Shown here piece after piece: positions 27,194 through 37,427 of a stretch of 64,000 nt of DNA. The stretch comes from an uncultured Arenicella sp. GTDB taxonomy: Bacteria > Pseudomonadota > Gammaproteobacteria > Arenicellales > Arenicellaceae. Within the stretch, counting starts at the first letter, position 1, and each line of letters begins with the position of its first letter. The stretch spans positions 1 to 64,000 of the forward strand of contig CALJWL010000047.1 of the NCBI GenBank assembly GCA_937974565.1. The letters run 5' to 3'. The position numbers were made by a program, and so were the translations under genes. A model generated the notes under the pieces. It was given only the letters and a program-made list of their open reading frames with translations, was not told where the DNA came from and searched no databases.

Positions 27194-29473
27194 ATGAAGA
27201 ACCCTACTCTTCTAATGGTGTCCACGGTGTGCTTATTAGGTTTTACAGCAACACCCGTGTACGCCGATCAGATAACGCTCAACCAATCCCTGCAACTCAT
27301 GGAGCAGGAAAAAGCCATCACCAACGTGTATCGCGCGTACTTCCCATCCAAAGACATCGCGCGCAAGGCCGCGATCACGTTTCATTCTCAATTACTGGAA
27401 GCCCATTATGACGAAGGCTATCTAATTTTTGAATTAACCCCTGCCGAAATACGTCAACTGACGGCATTTGATTTCAAAATCAAACGCGCAACTCAATACA
27501 TAGAGCGTCGCAGTGCAGCACTGCAAGCAAGGCAACAACTGATGCAACGCAATGCGCTCGCTCCGCAAGCCAATGTAAACATTCAAGCCGTGCCCGGGTT
27601 TCCTTGTTACGAGACCGTTGAAGACACGTTTGCGGTTGCCCAAGACTTTGTTAGTACCTACCCAAACCTTGCGCAATGGATTGATGTAGGAAACTCATGG
27701 GAGAAAACCGTTGGCCTAGGTGGCTATGACATTAATGTACTGAAACTCACCAATCAAAGTGTGAGCGGCAGCAAACCTAAGCTCTTTATTAATAGCGCAA
27801 TACACGCTCGTGAGTACGCCACGGCACCATTGAATCTGGATTTCGCTCGTTGGCTACTTGAAGGCTATGATAACGACGCGGATGCCACTTGGATTTTAGA
27901 CCATCATGAAGTACACCTGATGTTACAAACCAATCCTGATGGCAGAAAACGAGCCGAAACAGGCATTTCATGGCGAAAAAATACAAACCAAAACTATTGC
28001 GGACCAACGGGGAACAGTCGAGGTGTTGACCTAAACCGTAATTTCACCTTTAGTTGGAATAGCACCAACGGTGTTGGCTCTAGTGGCAACCAATGTTCAG
28101 CCACCTTTAGAGGCCCTCAAGCGGGCTCTGAACCTGAAATTCAAGCCATAGAAGGGTACATCCGAGGTTTATGGCCTGATCGCCGAGGTCCAAATCGAAA
28201 TAACGCCGCACCTTCGGACACCAGCGGCATACATATCGACATCCACAGCTTCAGTGAATTGGTATTATGGCCTTGGGGCGATGCAAACCAGGCCGCGCCG
28301 AACGGCCCAGCATTGCGCACATTAGGCAGAAAGTTCGCTTTCTTTAATGGCTACAGCCCACAGCAATCCATCGGACTTTACCCAACAGATGGCACGAGTG
28401 ACAGTGTCAGTTATGGCGAACTGGGGGTAGCTGCGTATACGTTTGAATTAGGCACAAGCTTTTTTCAAGAATGCAGCATCTATGAAAACACGATCAAACC
28501 AAACAATATCCCTGCTCTAGTCTACGCTGCAAAGGTAGTACGCACACCGTACATCACCCCTGCTGGCCCCGACAGCATCAATCTTGCACTGAGTAACAAC
28601 GCCAGTAACGGTGGTGTACCGGCAGGCACATTGGTAACACTGACCGCCACCGCCAGCGACTCACGCTACAACAACAGTAATGGTTCAGAAAGCACACAAA
28701 ACATTAATAGTTCTGAATACTACATCGACCTAGCACCCTGGGAAAACGGAGCATCAGCACAGGCACTTAGCGCCAGTGACGGCTCATTTAACCAACGCAC
28801 TGAAGGTATAACGGGAGTAATAGACACATCGGGTTTGAGTAATGGCAGGCACACGGTGTACGTTCGCAGTCGTGACAACGATGGTGTTTGGGGAGCTGTA
28901 TCTGCGGTGTTTTTAAACATCACAGACACACCGCCGCCGCCGACTTGCGCTTTTGAAGATGACTTCACCACCTCCACCGGATGGTCAAATTCGTCAGCGT
29001 CAACATGCTCTACCGGAACTTACGTCAGAACCAACCCAACTCAAGCAACCAGCAGTGGCGTGATCACGCAGGTCAGTGGTGATGCCGGTGGCGATGGCTT
29101 TGCTCTCTTTACGGCCACCAACAGCTCAGCTGGGGCCAATGACGTTGACGGTGGTGTGTGTATAGCGCAATCGCCTACGATTACAGTAAACGAAGATTCA
29201 ACATTGTCATTCGCATGGTTCCATGGTCAACGCGACACAGGAGATGATGGCTCTGGTGACTTCTTTGAAGTTGAGTATTCAACCAATGGGGGCGCCAGCT
29301 TTAGCTCATTGGTCAACATCGGCGATGTCAGAACACAAGCACAGTGGCAAAATGAAACCACACCAATTGCCGCGGGTTCAAGCGTGATACTGAGAGTCAG
29401 TGCAAGCGATGGATCAGCCGCGGGTGATTTAGTGGAAGGAGGGTTAGATTCAGTATCGATCTGCTCTGATTGA
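27194..29473 (+). CDS. Secreted zinc carboxypeptidase (M14)
   Basis: Removes C-terminal residues from peptides outside the cytoplasm. The 759-aa protein has a Sec signal peptide (residues 1-24, ending VYA), an N-terminal propeptide-like region (to about 130) and an M14 domain (about 135-450). Zinc ligands H204 and E207 (HARE) and H351 (DIHSF), and general base E418 (FELGT), are all present, with NPDGR and the DLNRNF substrate site. C-terminal to it are a beta domain (about 455-580) and a second beta-sandwich (about 585-759) probably for substrate or surface binding. GAGG precedes the ATG. It is monocistronic. Confidence 0.92.
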   Translation: MKNPTLLMVSTVCLLGFTATPVYADQITLNQSLQLMEQEKAITNVYRAYFPSKDIARKAAITFHSQLLEAHYDEGYLIFELTPAEIRQLTAFDFKIKRATQYIERRSAALQARQQLMQRNALAPQANVNIQAVPGFPCYETVEDTFAVAQDFVSTYPNLAQWIDVGNSWEKTVGLGGYDINVLKLTNQSVSGSKPKLFINSAIHAREYATAPLNLDFARWLLEGYDNDADATWILDHHEVHLMLQTNPDGRKRAETGISWRKNTNQNYCGPTGNSRGVDLNRNFTFSWNSTNGVGSSGNQCSATFRGPQAGSEPEIQAIEGYIRGLWPDRRGPNRNNAAPSDTSGIHIDIHSFSELVLWPWGDANQAAPNGPALRTLGRKFAFFNGYSPQQSIGLYPTDGTSDSVSYGELGVAAYTFELGTSFFQECSIYENTIKPNNIPALVYAAKVVRTPYITPAGPDSINLALSNNASNGGVPAGTLVTLTATASDSRYNNSNGSESTQNINSSEYYIDLAPWENGASAQALSASDGSFNQRTEGITGVIDTSGLSNGRHTVYVRSRDNDGVWGAVSAVFLNITDTPPPPTCAFEDDFTTSTGWSNSSASTCSTGTYVRTNPTQATSSGVITQVSGDAGGDGFALFTATNSSAGANDVDGGVCIAQSPTITVNEDSTLSFAWFHGQRDTGDDGSGDFFEVEYSTNGGASFSSLVNIGDVRTQAQWQNETTPIAAGSSVILRVSASDGSAAGDLVEGGLDSVSICSD

Positions 29474-29495
29474 TAGTCGGTTTAGCTAAAAAGGT

Positions 29496-29529
29496 GTATG
29501 TTGTTCCGTATTCTTACGGAACAACATAC
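29496..29529. terminator. Hairpin between convergent genes, probable bidirectional terminator
   Basis: A perfect 15-bp stem (29496-29510 with 29515-29529, loop TTCT) lies 23 bases after the carboxypeptidase stop. On the minus strand it is followed by a T-rich run (CTTTTTA), but the plus strand lacks one, so efficiency is probably greater for leftward transcripts from the DUF1178 gene. Confidence 0.65.
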
Positions 29530-29694
29530 TCATTGGCCTAGTGCTTCTTTGAGAGGGCTTTTAACGTAAAGCACACAAGCAGAGATTGATCACTAAAACA
29601 GATTAAATGTAGACACACCATCCATAGAAAAAATGCCCATCTTACAAATACAGTATGTAAACAAAATCGGCTCTTTTATGCAGCCAACATGCAA

Positions 29695-30192
29695 TCAGTT
29701 CAATTTATCTTTGTCCACGGGCTTAGGTGGCAACGGAACAGCCGAAACACCTTCGTCTGCCAACGTTTTCATTTCCGACCTACTGGCCGTTCCACGAATA
29801 TTTTCAGGCTCCTTCTCACCCCGATGAATTTTAAGCGCTTCGTTCGCAAACTTATTACCAACATCAGTAAAGTTTGATTCAACAAATTTATGCACCTGAC
29901 CTAACATTTTCTGTAATTGCGGGTAACTAGGTAAGTTCTTGTCCGCTGAGCCGGATTTATCTGTGCCGCCGGTGGCCACTTGTTGAGGCACCGAATCTCG
30001 CGGCGGCTTAGTAATCATGGAGTTGCTTTTCCGCCCCAACTTAGCGGCGGTCACTTTCTTCTTTACATTACCGGCCCCGCACACAGGGCACACCAACAAG
30101 CCCATTGCCTGTTGGTGTTTTAGATCTTCAGTATTTTTAAACCAACCTTCAAACTCATGCTGGTGTTCACACTGTAAATCGTAAATAACCAT
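29695..30192 (-). CDS. DUF1178 family protein
   Basis: A 165-aa protein with the DUF1178 opening MVIYDLQCEHQHEFEGWF and a zinc-ribbon-like CPVCG pair; Cys also at the start (CEH). Charged, flexible C-terminal half. It starts 27 bases after typA in the same direction and may be cotranscribed. Biochemical function is unknown; proteins of this type are widespread in proteobacteria. Confidence 0.85.
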   Translation of the reverse strand: MVIYDLQCEHQHEFEGWFKNTEDLKHQQAMGLLVCPVCGAGNVKKKVTAAKLGRKSNSMITKPPRDSVPQQVATGGTDKSGSADKNLPSYPQLQKMLGQVHKFVESNFTDVGNKFANEALKIHRGEKEPENIRGTASRSEMKTLADEGVSAVPLPPKPVDKDKLN

Positions 30193-30219
30193 GATATTTT
30201 ACTGAGCCGGCTCGCGCTA

Positions 30220-32031
30220 TTACTTTGACTCTCGACTGGCGCGCTTACGCTCATGTTCAAGCAAAAAGCGCTTACGAATACGAATACTCTCAGGTGTGAT
30301 TTCCACTAATTCGTCATCGTCAATGAACTCCAAAGCCGATTCGAGCGTGTGTTTCACCGGTGGCACAAGTTGTATCGCATCGTCTTTTCCAGACGCTCGA
30401 ACGTTCGTAAGTTGCTTGCCTTTTAACGGATTCACCGTCAAATCATTGTCACGTGAGTGGATGCCCACCACTTGCCCTTCGTAAACCATTTGCGATGGTT
30501 CAATCATCATCTTACCGCGATCTTGTAAATTAAAGATCGCGAAACCCAATGCTTTGCCTGTGCCATTCGCAATAAGAACACCGTTTTTACGTTGCCCAAA
30601 TGATTTATTCTTTTTCGGCCCGTATTTATCAAAATTATGATAAATCAATCCAGAACCAGAGGTCATGGTCATAAAGTCGGTTTGAAAACCGATTAGACCA
30701 CGCGATGGAATGGTAAAATCCAATCGAACTCGGCCTTTACCATCGGGTTGCATATTGTTCAAATCACCACCACGCTCTTGCAGAGCTTGCATGATGGTTC
30801 CTTGATGCTCTTCATCAATATCGACGGTCAACGTCTCGAATGGTTCGTGAATTTCACCGTCAACGTCTTTATAAATCACTTCAGGGCGCGACACCGCCAA
30901 CTCAAAGCCTTCACGACGCATGTTTTCAATGAGTACGGATAAATGTAATTCTCCACGGCCAGACACTTTAAACTTTTCAGGGTCATCGGTATCTTCAACT
31001 CTTAGTGCCACATTGTGCAATAACTCTTTCTCTAAACGATCTCGAATCTGTCTTGATGTTAAATATTTGCCTTCTTGACCGGCAAACGGAGACGTGTTCA
31101 CTTGAAATGTCATTGTAACGGTTGGCTCGTCAACCGTTAACGCAGGAAGTGCTTCAACCGCATCACGATCACAAATGGTGTCCGAAATAAACAACTCGTC
31201 CATGCCCGTCACAGCCACAATATCGCCTGCTTTGGCTGTCTCTACTTCAACACGCTCCAAGCCCTTAAATCCAAAAATTTTACCGATACGGCCATTTTTA
31301 GTTTTACCGTCCGCACCAATCACCGTGATTTGGCCATTCGTACTGATGGTGCCCTGTTTGATTCGACCAATGCCAATCACCCCCAGATAGCTTGAATAAT
31401 CCAACTGTGAAACTTGCATTTGGAAAGGCTTATCTTCATCTACGGGTGGTGGCGGAACGTGATCGACAATGGTTTGGAATAAGGCGTCCATGTTATCGGT
31501 AATATTGTCAGCATCATCGGTTGCAAAGCCATTGATCGCTGATGCATAAATAACGGGAAAATCCAATTGCTCATCAGTGGCACCAAGAATATCGAATAGA
31601 TCAAAGGTTTGATCCAACACCCAATCAGGGCGAGACCCTTCACGGTCAATTTTGTTGATTACCACAATTGGACGTAAATTATGCTCAAACGCCTTTTGCG
31701 TTACAAACCGAGTTTGTGGCATTGGGCCATCAACGGCGTCAACCAATAAAATGACGGAATCAACCATGGACATAATACGTTCCACTTCACCACCAAAATC
31801 GGCGTGCCCTGGAGTGTCCACGATATTTATCCGGTAATCTTTCCAAGTCAATGCTGTCGGCTTGGCGAGAATCGTAATGCCACGCTCTTTTTCAATGTCA
31901 TTACTGTCCATCACGCGCTCAACCAATTCAGCACGTTCATCAAATGTGCCAGATTGCTGAAGCAGTTTATCCACTAGGGTGGTTTTACCGTGGTCAACGT
32001 GCGCGATAATCGCAATATTACGTAAATTCAT
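30220..32031 (-). CDS. typA: Translational GTPase BipA/TypA
   Basis: Ribosome-associated GTPase that supports 50S subunit assembly and stress growth. From the ATG at 32031 (AAGG upstream) the protein is 603 aa; a longer frame to 32067 lacks support. G-domain motifs [21 protein letters not shown] and NKIDR are visible, followed by domain II, EF-G-like domains and the BipA-specific C-terminal domain ([20 protein letters not shown], then [16 protein letters not shown]). Confidence 0.97.
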   Translation of the reverse strand: MNLRNIAIIAHVDHGKTTLVDKLLQQSGTFDERAELVERVMDSNDIEKERGITILAKPTALTWKDYRINIVDTPGHADFGGEVERIMSMVDSVILLVDAVDGPMPQTRFVTQKAFEHNLRPIVVINKIDREGSRPDWVLDQTFDLFDILGATDEQLDFPVIYASAINGFATDDADNITDNMDALFQTIVDHVPPPPVDEDKPFQMQVSQLDYSSYLGVIGIGRIKQGTISTNGQITVIGADGKTKNGRIGKIFGFKGLERVEVETAKAGDIVAVTGMDELFISDTICDRDAVEALPALTVDEPTVTMTFQVNTSPFAGQEGKYLTSRQIRDRLEKELLHNVALRVEDTDDPEKFKVSGRGELHLSVLIENMRREGFELAVSRPEVIYKDVDGEIHEPFETLTVDIDEEHQGTIMQALQERGGDLNNMQPDGKGRVRLDFTIPSRGLIGFQTDFMTMTSGSGLIYHNFDKYGPKKNKSFGQRKNGVLIANGTGKALGFAIFNLQDRGKMMIEPSQMVYEGQVVGIHSRDNDLTVNPLKGKQLTNVRASGKDDAIQLVPPVKHTLESALEFIDDDELVEITPESIRIRKRFLLEHERKRASRESK

Positions 32032-32299
32032 AGCCTTACCGAGGTCTCTTGTGAGTTTTTGCCGCACTACGACTTAGCCTTATTTTTACAAAATAACAGG
32101 CATCAGCGGCGCTCAAAATCAAAGCGCGATTATAGGGTAAAGCTAATTAAATGCTAGGTAAATACTGGGTAATCTGAATGTTTTTCAATAAACCTTGCAC
32201 TAAATCACAAATCACTATTGCATGAACAATAAAAGTGCTTTGGTTGTGATCAACAATAACAATGCTTCGTCGTAAAAGGGAGGCCCGTTTTAGCTTGTA

Positions 32300-33466
32300 T
32301 TAAAAAGCGTTTGACAAAGGTAGGTGCAGCTTAAATTCGCTAAATACGGTGGGCCTGTTTCTTAACGCCATAGTGCCACCTGCATTTTTAATGGCTTCTC
32401 TTATTGCCGCTAAGCTATCGCTTTTTAAAGGGCCTTCTCTATTGGGTTGCGCATCAGAAAACCCATCAAGTAAAATCAGTTTAACACCGTGACCTTGTTC
32501 AAGGTTTTGCAGCTTTTCTTCACTCACCAGCCCTTTGGCCAAAACGTGCTGCATTGCGCTCATTTCGTCAATGCCTTCGCCGTCATCAGCAACAGTGATC
32601 GCCCAGCCACCTTCATCACATTCGACACCAACGAATATTTTGATGTTGCCAGGTTTGCCCGCCGCTTCTCTAACAGCCGAGGCTCGACCACCGTGAATAA
32701 TGGAATTACTAACCATTTCACAGATTGAGGCTTCAAGTAAGGCGTAGTGTTCATCCGTGACACTCAAGAGTTCATCACCCACAATCTCTAACACATGAGC
32801 GTGCCCTGAATTAATGGATTCAATTTGACTGATGTTATGAATTGCCGCGGCCAATGGAGAAACCGCATCCATTTCATCAACATCAATACTGCGTTCATCC
32901 GACGCACGTTTCGCGGGTTTGGCTTTTCCAAAGCAATAAGCAACCCAAGAAGCGACAATAAAACACCCCAACAGAGCAGCGAAAAACAACAGCGTGAGCT
33001 GAGTTTGTTTTGCGTTGTGCGCTTCTTTAACTCGAATCGTCAATTCAACCAATTTTGATTGCGCGTTACGTAACTTCCCCTGTTCCAATAGTGCCACTAC
33101 CGACGGCATGTCGTAGCCTTGATCTTCGAGGTATGAATCTAATGCTGGGGCTTGTTCAAGTCCTTGAAAATCACCGGGGCCCGACACTAATTCAGTGAGC
33201 GTCGCCTTAAAATGCTCCAACTCATAAAAATTCATTGGTTCATGAAAGCGACTGGGTAGATTAAGGATCACTCCTACGAATTGAGTTTGTAAACTGTGCT
33301 TTCGCAATTCCTTGGTGCCAAGCCATGCGAAGCTAGCCAAATACAGGGCTAAAACAATTACAGATACAAATTTTAGAATCACCCTCTTTTCCACGTATCC
33401 CCCGATACCCTCTTGAATACCCTGTCGAAGCCGAAGTGTAGTTGATTTACCTTTATTGTGCGACAA
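32300..33466 (-). CDS. Membrane protein with an orphan HATPase_c domain
   Basis: A 388-aa protein with a membrane segment at about residues 30-50, an external helical sensor-like region (about 55-155), a second membrane segment (about 160-180) and a cytoplasmic GHKL ATPase domain (about 250-385). The N, G1 and G2 boxes are visible as EMVSNSIIHGG, VADDGEGID and GHGVKL. A convincing phospho-acceptor H-box before the ATPase domain is not visible, and no response regulator is nearby. It may be a non-canonical histidine kinase, an anti-sigma-like kinase or an ATP-dependent sensor. Confidence 0.75.
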   Translation of the reverse strand: MSHNKGKSTTLRLRQGIQEGIGGYVEKRVILKFVSVIVLALYLASFAWLGTKELRKHSLQTQFVGVILNLPSRFHEPMNFYELEHFKATLTELVSGPGDFQGLEQAPALDSYLEDQGYDMPSVVALLEQGKLRNAQSKLVELTIRVKEAHNAKQTQLTLLFFAALLGCFIVASWVAYCFGKAKPAKRASDERSIDVDEMDAVSPLAAAIHNISQIESINSGHAHVLEIVGDELLSVTDEHYALLEASICEMVSNSIIHGGRASAVREAAGKPGNIKIFVGVECDEGGWAITVADDGEGIDEMSAMQHVLAKGLVSEEKLQNLEQGHGVKLILLDGFSDAQPNREGPLKSDSLAAIREAIKNAGGTMALRNRPTVFSEFKLHLPLSNAF

Positions 33467-33681
33467 CCCCAGACCTTTCTAACGCTTATCTGAACTCGAT
33501 TTAACACAGCTTAACAGCGTATTAGCATAAAACTGAATGCTTACGCTATTATAGCCGTTAATGTTTGTCTCACAGTTTATTCATACAGCCACAATGGCGG
33601 CCTGTTGACCGGCATGAAGACATCACCCTCACCGCCAAGCTCATTTATCGAGGCTGTATGTAAGAAATGAGGCGGCGCAGG

Positions 33682-33930
33682 TTAAAACTTAAACGCGGCG
33701 ACCACGCCCAATATCGCCACGGCTGAAATCATCACGATGACTTTGACGGACAACGGGGCATCAAAGTAACGATTGCTGACTTCTGCAATCGGCTCTTTGG
33801 TTTTGACGGGTTCTCGGTGTTTTGTTGGTCTTTCCGCTGCACCAATAGGGGCATTGATGTTGCCAAGCTTCACGTCTTTAGAGTCTGTGATCTTAATAGT
33901 GGCATTAGAAAAGTCGGTTTTATTGGTCAT
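33682..33930 (-). CDS. Small membrane protein with N-terminal RHIM-like motif
   Basis: An 82-aa protein with one C-terminal membrane helix (about residues 60-80), so it is probably tail-anchored. Residues 9-27 (NATIKITDSKDVKLGNINA) match the last residues of the upstream product at 9 of 19 positions, with VKLG at 20-23. Its start overlaps the end of the upstream gene by 11 bases, so the two are translationally coupled. It resembles the paired amyloid-motif genes of bacterial immune or cell-death systems, but no biochemical role is known. Confidence 0.75.
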   Translation of the reverse strand: MTNKTDFSNATIKITDSKDVKLGNINAPIGAAERPTKHREPVKTKEPIAEVSNRYFDAPLSVKVIVMISAVAILGVVAAFKF

Positions 33931-34429
33931 TGTTTAGATTCCCTATTTGAATATTGTCAGAATCGCTTATTTCAATATTGGCGTTCTCAAAACTGATGGA
34001 CACACCTTCAACGCCGTTCATCGCCTCAACGATGGCATTATGGATTTTATCAATCAATGGCTCATCTGAGGATAAGAAAAACTCTTTATCACCGTTAGAC
34101 ATCCGCACCGACAATCCATACATCACATACCGTGGGTCAATCTTATTTTGTTCACGTCGAGTCCGCCAAATTTTATAACAATAAAAAAGAGCTGCGCCAC
34201 CGAACACCAAAAATAAAAACCCACTCACCTCACCGTCACTAAGAGCCGCCAAACCAATAAAAGCCAAAACGGCTCCGACCAGCATCACCAACGGTAAATG
34301 CTCAACCGACACGTATTCAATGTGTTTTTTCCGCGTAACTCTGCCCGGTTTAATCGAAGTCATCTGAGAGATTTGATAACTGGTTTTTTTGTACTTTAAT
34401 ATTCGTGAATTAACACTTAGATGGGCCAT
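33920..34429 (-). CDS. DUF6232-like membrane protein with C-terminal RHIM-like motif
   Basis: A 169-aa protein with a cytoplasmic N-terminus (MAHLSVNSRILKYKKTSYQI), two membrane helices (about 45-85) and a C-terminal cytoplasmic region. This includes EFFLSSDEPLIDKIHNAIVEAM and ends with IEISDSDNIQIGNLNN (IQIG at 160-163). The core I/V-Q-I/V-G followed by xxN matches the RHIM amyloid motif of RIPK-type proteins. The N-terminal part resembles DUF6232; that assignment is from memory. Function is unknown. Confidence 0.7.
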   Translation of the reverse strand: MAHLSVNSRILKYKKTSYQISQMTSIKPGRVTRKKHIEYVSVEHLPLVMLVGAVLAFIGLAALSDGEVSGFLFLVFGGAALFYCYKIWRTRREQNKIDPRYVMYGLSVRMSNGDKEFFLSSDEPLIDKIHNAIVEAMNGVEGVSISFENANIEISDSDNIQIGNLNNDQ

Positions 34430-34736
34430 GGTCTTTAGTTTCCTTACACTCCTTAGATGTATTAGCCTTTGTAGTTTGTATCGTTTTCAAAAAAGAATCA
34501 ACAGGCCAAAGCAATGGAGTGCGACAGAATCAAGAAGCGATTCTTAGCAACGTTAGGCCATGCCATGGCTCGTCAATAAGGCTCAATATTTTTAACAAAG
34601 ACTTGAGGCAAAATGAGTGGCCGATAGTGTTTTAGTTTTTCGTCATTTCTCGTTAAGATAGAGCTAACGGAGCAAGGCCTTGTTGGAACAATCTACTGCA
34701 TGGGCCTGTGTAATTTCAGCACAACAAATGAATGTT
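34430..34736. other. Intergenic region between divergent genes
   Basis: About 300 bases separate the leftward RHIM-like unit from the rightward DUF486 gene. It should hold both promoters. I see no strong box, hairpin or repeat. The frame of the DUF486 protein continues upstream to 34680 without family support. Confidence 0.4.
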
Positions 34737-35084
34737 ATGTCAATAGTTACTAAAACTGTTTTATTATTGGTCGTCTCCAATTGCTTTATGCTGACGGCTT
34801 GGTATCTGCATTTAAAAACACTAAACCACAAGCCTTGGTTTATCGCTGCATTGGTCAGCTGGGGCATCGCGTTTTTTGAATATACGGTTCACATCCCCGC
34901 CAACCGTATTGGCCATGAAGTATTAAACTTGCCTCAATTGCAAATTTTACAAGTCGGCATGTCGTTGCTGATTTTTATTCCGTTCGCAATTATTGTGATG
35001 GGACACCCTATTAAGTCCGACTATATTTGGGCTGCGTTTTGTTTGATGGTGGCCGCGTATTTTATATTTAGAGATATTGTTTAA
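34737..35084 (+). CDS. DMT-superfamily membrane protein (DUF486)
   Basis: A 115-aa protein with four membrane helices, the normal length of DUF486 proteins when started from the ATG at 34737. The family-like tract SWGIAFFEYTVHIPANRIG is present. Likely an inner-membrane transporter or a component of one; substrate unknown. Its stop codon overlaps that of the convergent MFS gene by four bases. Confidence 0.8.
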   Translation: MSIVTKTVLLLVVSNCFMLTAWYLHLKTLNHKPWFIAALVSWGIAFFEYTVHIPANRIGHEVLNLPQLQILQVGMSLLIFIPFAIIVMGHPIKSDYIWAAFCLMVAAYFIFRDIV

Positions 35085-36304
35085 TCATTAGGGTCTTTAT
35101 TTAACTCACGTTTGCCCAGAGTTTCTGATGTTTTGAACAACAAAACGCCCAACCCTAACAGTCCTAAAGTGCCACTTATAAAGGATGAGAACGCGAGGGA
35201 GACTACGCTGGCAAGAAAACCAATTAATACTGGGCTTACTACGCCATAAAGATCATTGCTTAACCGCCAAGTTCCAATGAACATTGCGCGCGCCTTCTTG
35301 GGGGCTAAATCTGCACCCAGCGTCATAATAATGCCCCCACCTATTCCATTACCCACACCAGCCATCAAACTCACGGCCAGAAAAGACCAGAAGCCCACGC
35401 TCATTGGAAGCAAAATCAAACTGGCTGCCAACAGCGCAATACAAACACCGCCAGTAAACTTTCGACCACGCTTGTCGGCTATGTTTCCACCAAAATAGAT
35501 CAACACAACATCCGCCGCTGTCGATAAAGAAAACACCAAACCAATGTCGGCGACTGATAAGCCAATGTGGTAACCCCAAAGAGGAATCAACACCTGGCGA
35601 GCCGTGCGCACAAACTTCAACACACCAGCAAAAAGGCTACTGTAAAGAAAAGCCGTGTGCCCCCGACGAATCAATGCGGCCAATTCAATATAAAGTTGTT
35701 TGCTTGTTTGAGAATCTTCAGGCAATGACGGCTTTTCAGTGGCTTTAGAAAACACAGGGCTAAGACACACCACAGCCGTTGCAAAGAACATCAACGCCGC
35801 GGCAAAATAAAACGCAAACGCATAACTAAAATACTCAATCAGTAAACCAGCCATGAATGGGCCAAGCAGCATGCCCAACCGCTGTGTGGTGGCGATTAGT
35901 GATAATGAACGCCCACGGCGATTGATTCTCTTGAATGCGCTGAGTAAAACATGCTGCCCAAGCATCCATAAACCAATACTTGCCCCAAAAAGAGCCATCA
36001 AGATAGCCTGCATGTAAAACGGCAACGTCAATGAGAACGCGACACACACACCCGTAATACAGATTAATGCCAGCCGCATCGGTTTCCTGCGACCATACTT
36101 GGTAATCCATATACTTGCCGGTGCATTAATGATCAATGTACCCGCGCTCTTTAAGGTAAATAATAAACCAGCGCCTAACCAAGAAGAACCTTGGTCGACT
36201 GCATAGAGTGGAATAATGAGAAGAATGAAACCGTGCATTAGAGAAACAAAAAAACTAGGTAGGTAGATAAACACACCGTTATTCAGTTTCATTTCTTGCA
36301 TCAC
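35081..36304 (-). CDS. MFS transporter, last gene of the molybdenum operon
   Basis: A 407-aa major facilitator with about 12 membrane helices. The loop motif TKYGRRKPMR follows helix 2, and NIADKRGRKF is the matching motif in the second half. It starts five bases after the modC stop codon and lies in the operon of Mo storage and uptake genes. That makes an export or accessory role in molybdate handling possible, but the substrate is not evident from sequence. Confidence 0.85.
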   Translation of the reverse strand: MMQEMKLNNGVFIYLPSFFVSLMHGFILLIIPLYAVDQGSSWLGAGLLFTLKSAGTLIINAPASIWITKYGRRKPMRLALICITGVCVAFSLTLPFYMQAILMALFGASIGLWMLGQHVLLSAFKRINRRGRSLSLIATTQRLGMLLGPFMAGLLIEYFSYAFAFYFAAALMFFATAVVCLSPVFSKATEKPSLPEDSQTSKQLYIELAALIRRGHTAFLYSSLFAGVLKFVRTARQVLIPLWGYHIGLSVADIGLVFSLSTAADVVLIYFGGNIADKRGRKFTGGVCIALLAASLILLPMSVGFWSFLAVSLMAGVGNGIGGGIIMTLGADLAPKKARAMFIGTWRLSNDLYGVVSPVLIGFLASVVSLAFSSFISGTLGLLGLGVLLFKTSETLGKRELNKDPND

Positions 36305-36309
36305 AACGG

Positions 36310-37416
36310 TCAGCTGTAGAGGATACAGGCGCCGGATTTAATAACAAAAAATACGTCTTTGCCTGTCACAAGGCCGAGACTCATCAGGCTCTCACGACTG
36401 ATTTGTGCGTTCAACATCACGCCATTATTCAATGACGCACACACCATGAACTGGCCACTGGCTTGCTCTATTTTATCAATAGTGACGGGGATAATGTTTT
36501 GTGCCGAAATGCCCTCTGGGTGCTGTGTGGCAATGATAATCTCGTCCGCAGGAATCCCAACCATGAGTTTGCCATGAGGAGGCACTTCAGTCTTAGAGGT
36601 AATCAAACTGTATTGTGAATTTTCACTGAGTATATGCAAAAGGCTGGTGCTTTGATCTGAATCGCTTGGCGTGTCACTTACGATTGATGGAATGATATTC
36701 TCATAGTGTTCTCCGTGAGTAAGGTCAAGCACTTGTTGCCTGAAAAATATGTCGTTAGCCGCGCCAAACGCCACGTTCTTACCTTGCTCAATCACTAACA
36801 CATCATCACAGAGCGCTTGAATTTCAGCAGGGTAATGAGAAATCATCACCATCGGAATGCTCAACTCTTCTCTAATTCTCTGCAGAAACGGCAACACTTG
36901 ACGCTTGAGTTGCAAATCCAAAGCCGAGAGAGGTTCATCCAGCAGTAACAAGTCTGGATCAGAAAAAAGGGCGCGCCCTAAAGCCACTCGTTGACGTTCA
37001 CCACCAGAAAGACTTAAGGTTGACCGTTCTAATAAATCATTAAGCTCAAGCAATTGACACACAACTTGCAACGAGAGAGCCGAATGATCGCTGCGCTTTC
37101 TATGTGAGGCTATGCACAGGTTTTCCTTAACGTTTTTATTTGGAAATAACAAACCATTTTGTGGAACATAGCCAATACGACGATGTTCAGCGGGAACAAA
37201 CACGCCTTTTTCACTGTTCAACCAATCTTGATTGTTGAAACGGATAACACCTGTTGCACCTTTGTGTAAGCCCGCCAAGCATTTGAAAATCGATGTTTTT
37301 CCCGCACCCGACACACCAAATATACCGGTCGTGAGTTTGTTAAAGTCGGCTTCAATATCCAGGCTAAAACGATCCAGCTCAGAGGTGATAGACAAATGCA
37401 GTCTTGGGTTGGTCAT
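36310..37416 (-). CDS. modC: Molybdate ABC transporter ATP-binding protein
   Basis: Drives ATP-dependent molybdate import with ModB. The 368-aa protein has Walker A GVSGAGKT, the Q loop VPQNGLLF, the signature LSGGERQRVALGRAL and Walker B LLLLDEPLSALD, with a C-terminal TOBE-like region (about 290-365) that regulates transport by binding oxyanion. It lies 11 bases after modB. Confidence 0.93.
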   Translation of the reverse strand: MTNPRLHLSITSELDRFSLDIEADFNKLTTGIFGVSGAGKTSIFKCLAGLHKGATGVIRFNNQDWLNSEKGVFVPAEHRRIGYVPQNGLLFPNKNVKENLCIASHRKRSDHSALSLQVVCQLLELNDLLERSTLSLSGGERQRVALGRALFSDPDLLLLDEPLSALDLQLKRQVLPFLQRIREELSIPMVMISHYPAEIQALCDDVLVIEQGKNVAFGAANDIFFRQQVLDLTHGEHYENIIPSIVSDTPSDSDQSTSLLHILSENSQYSLITSKTEVPPHGKLMVGIPADEIIIATQHPEGISAQNIIPVTIDKIEQASGQFMVCASLNNGVMLNAQISRESLMSLGLVTGKDVFFVIKSGACILYS

Positions 37417-37427
37417 TACTCGTCAAA

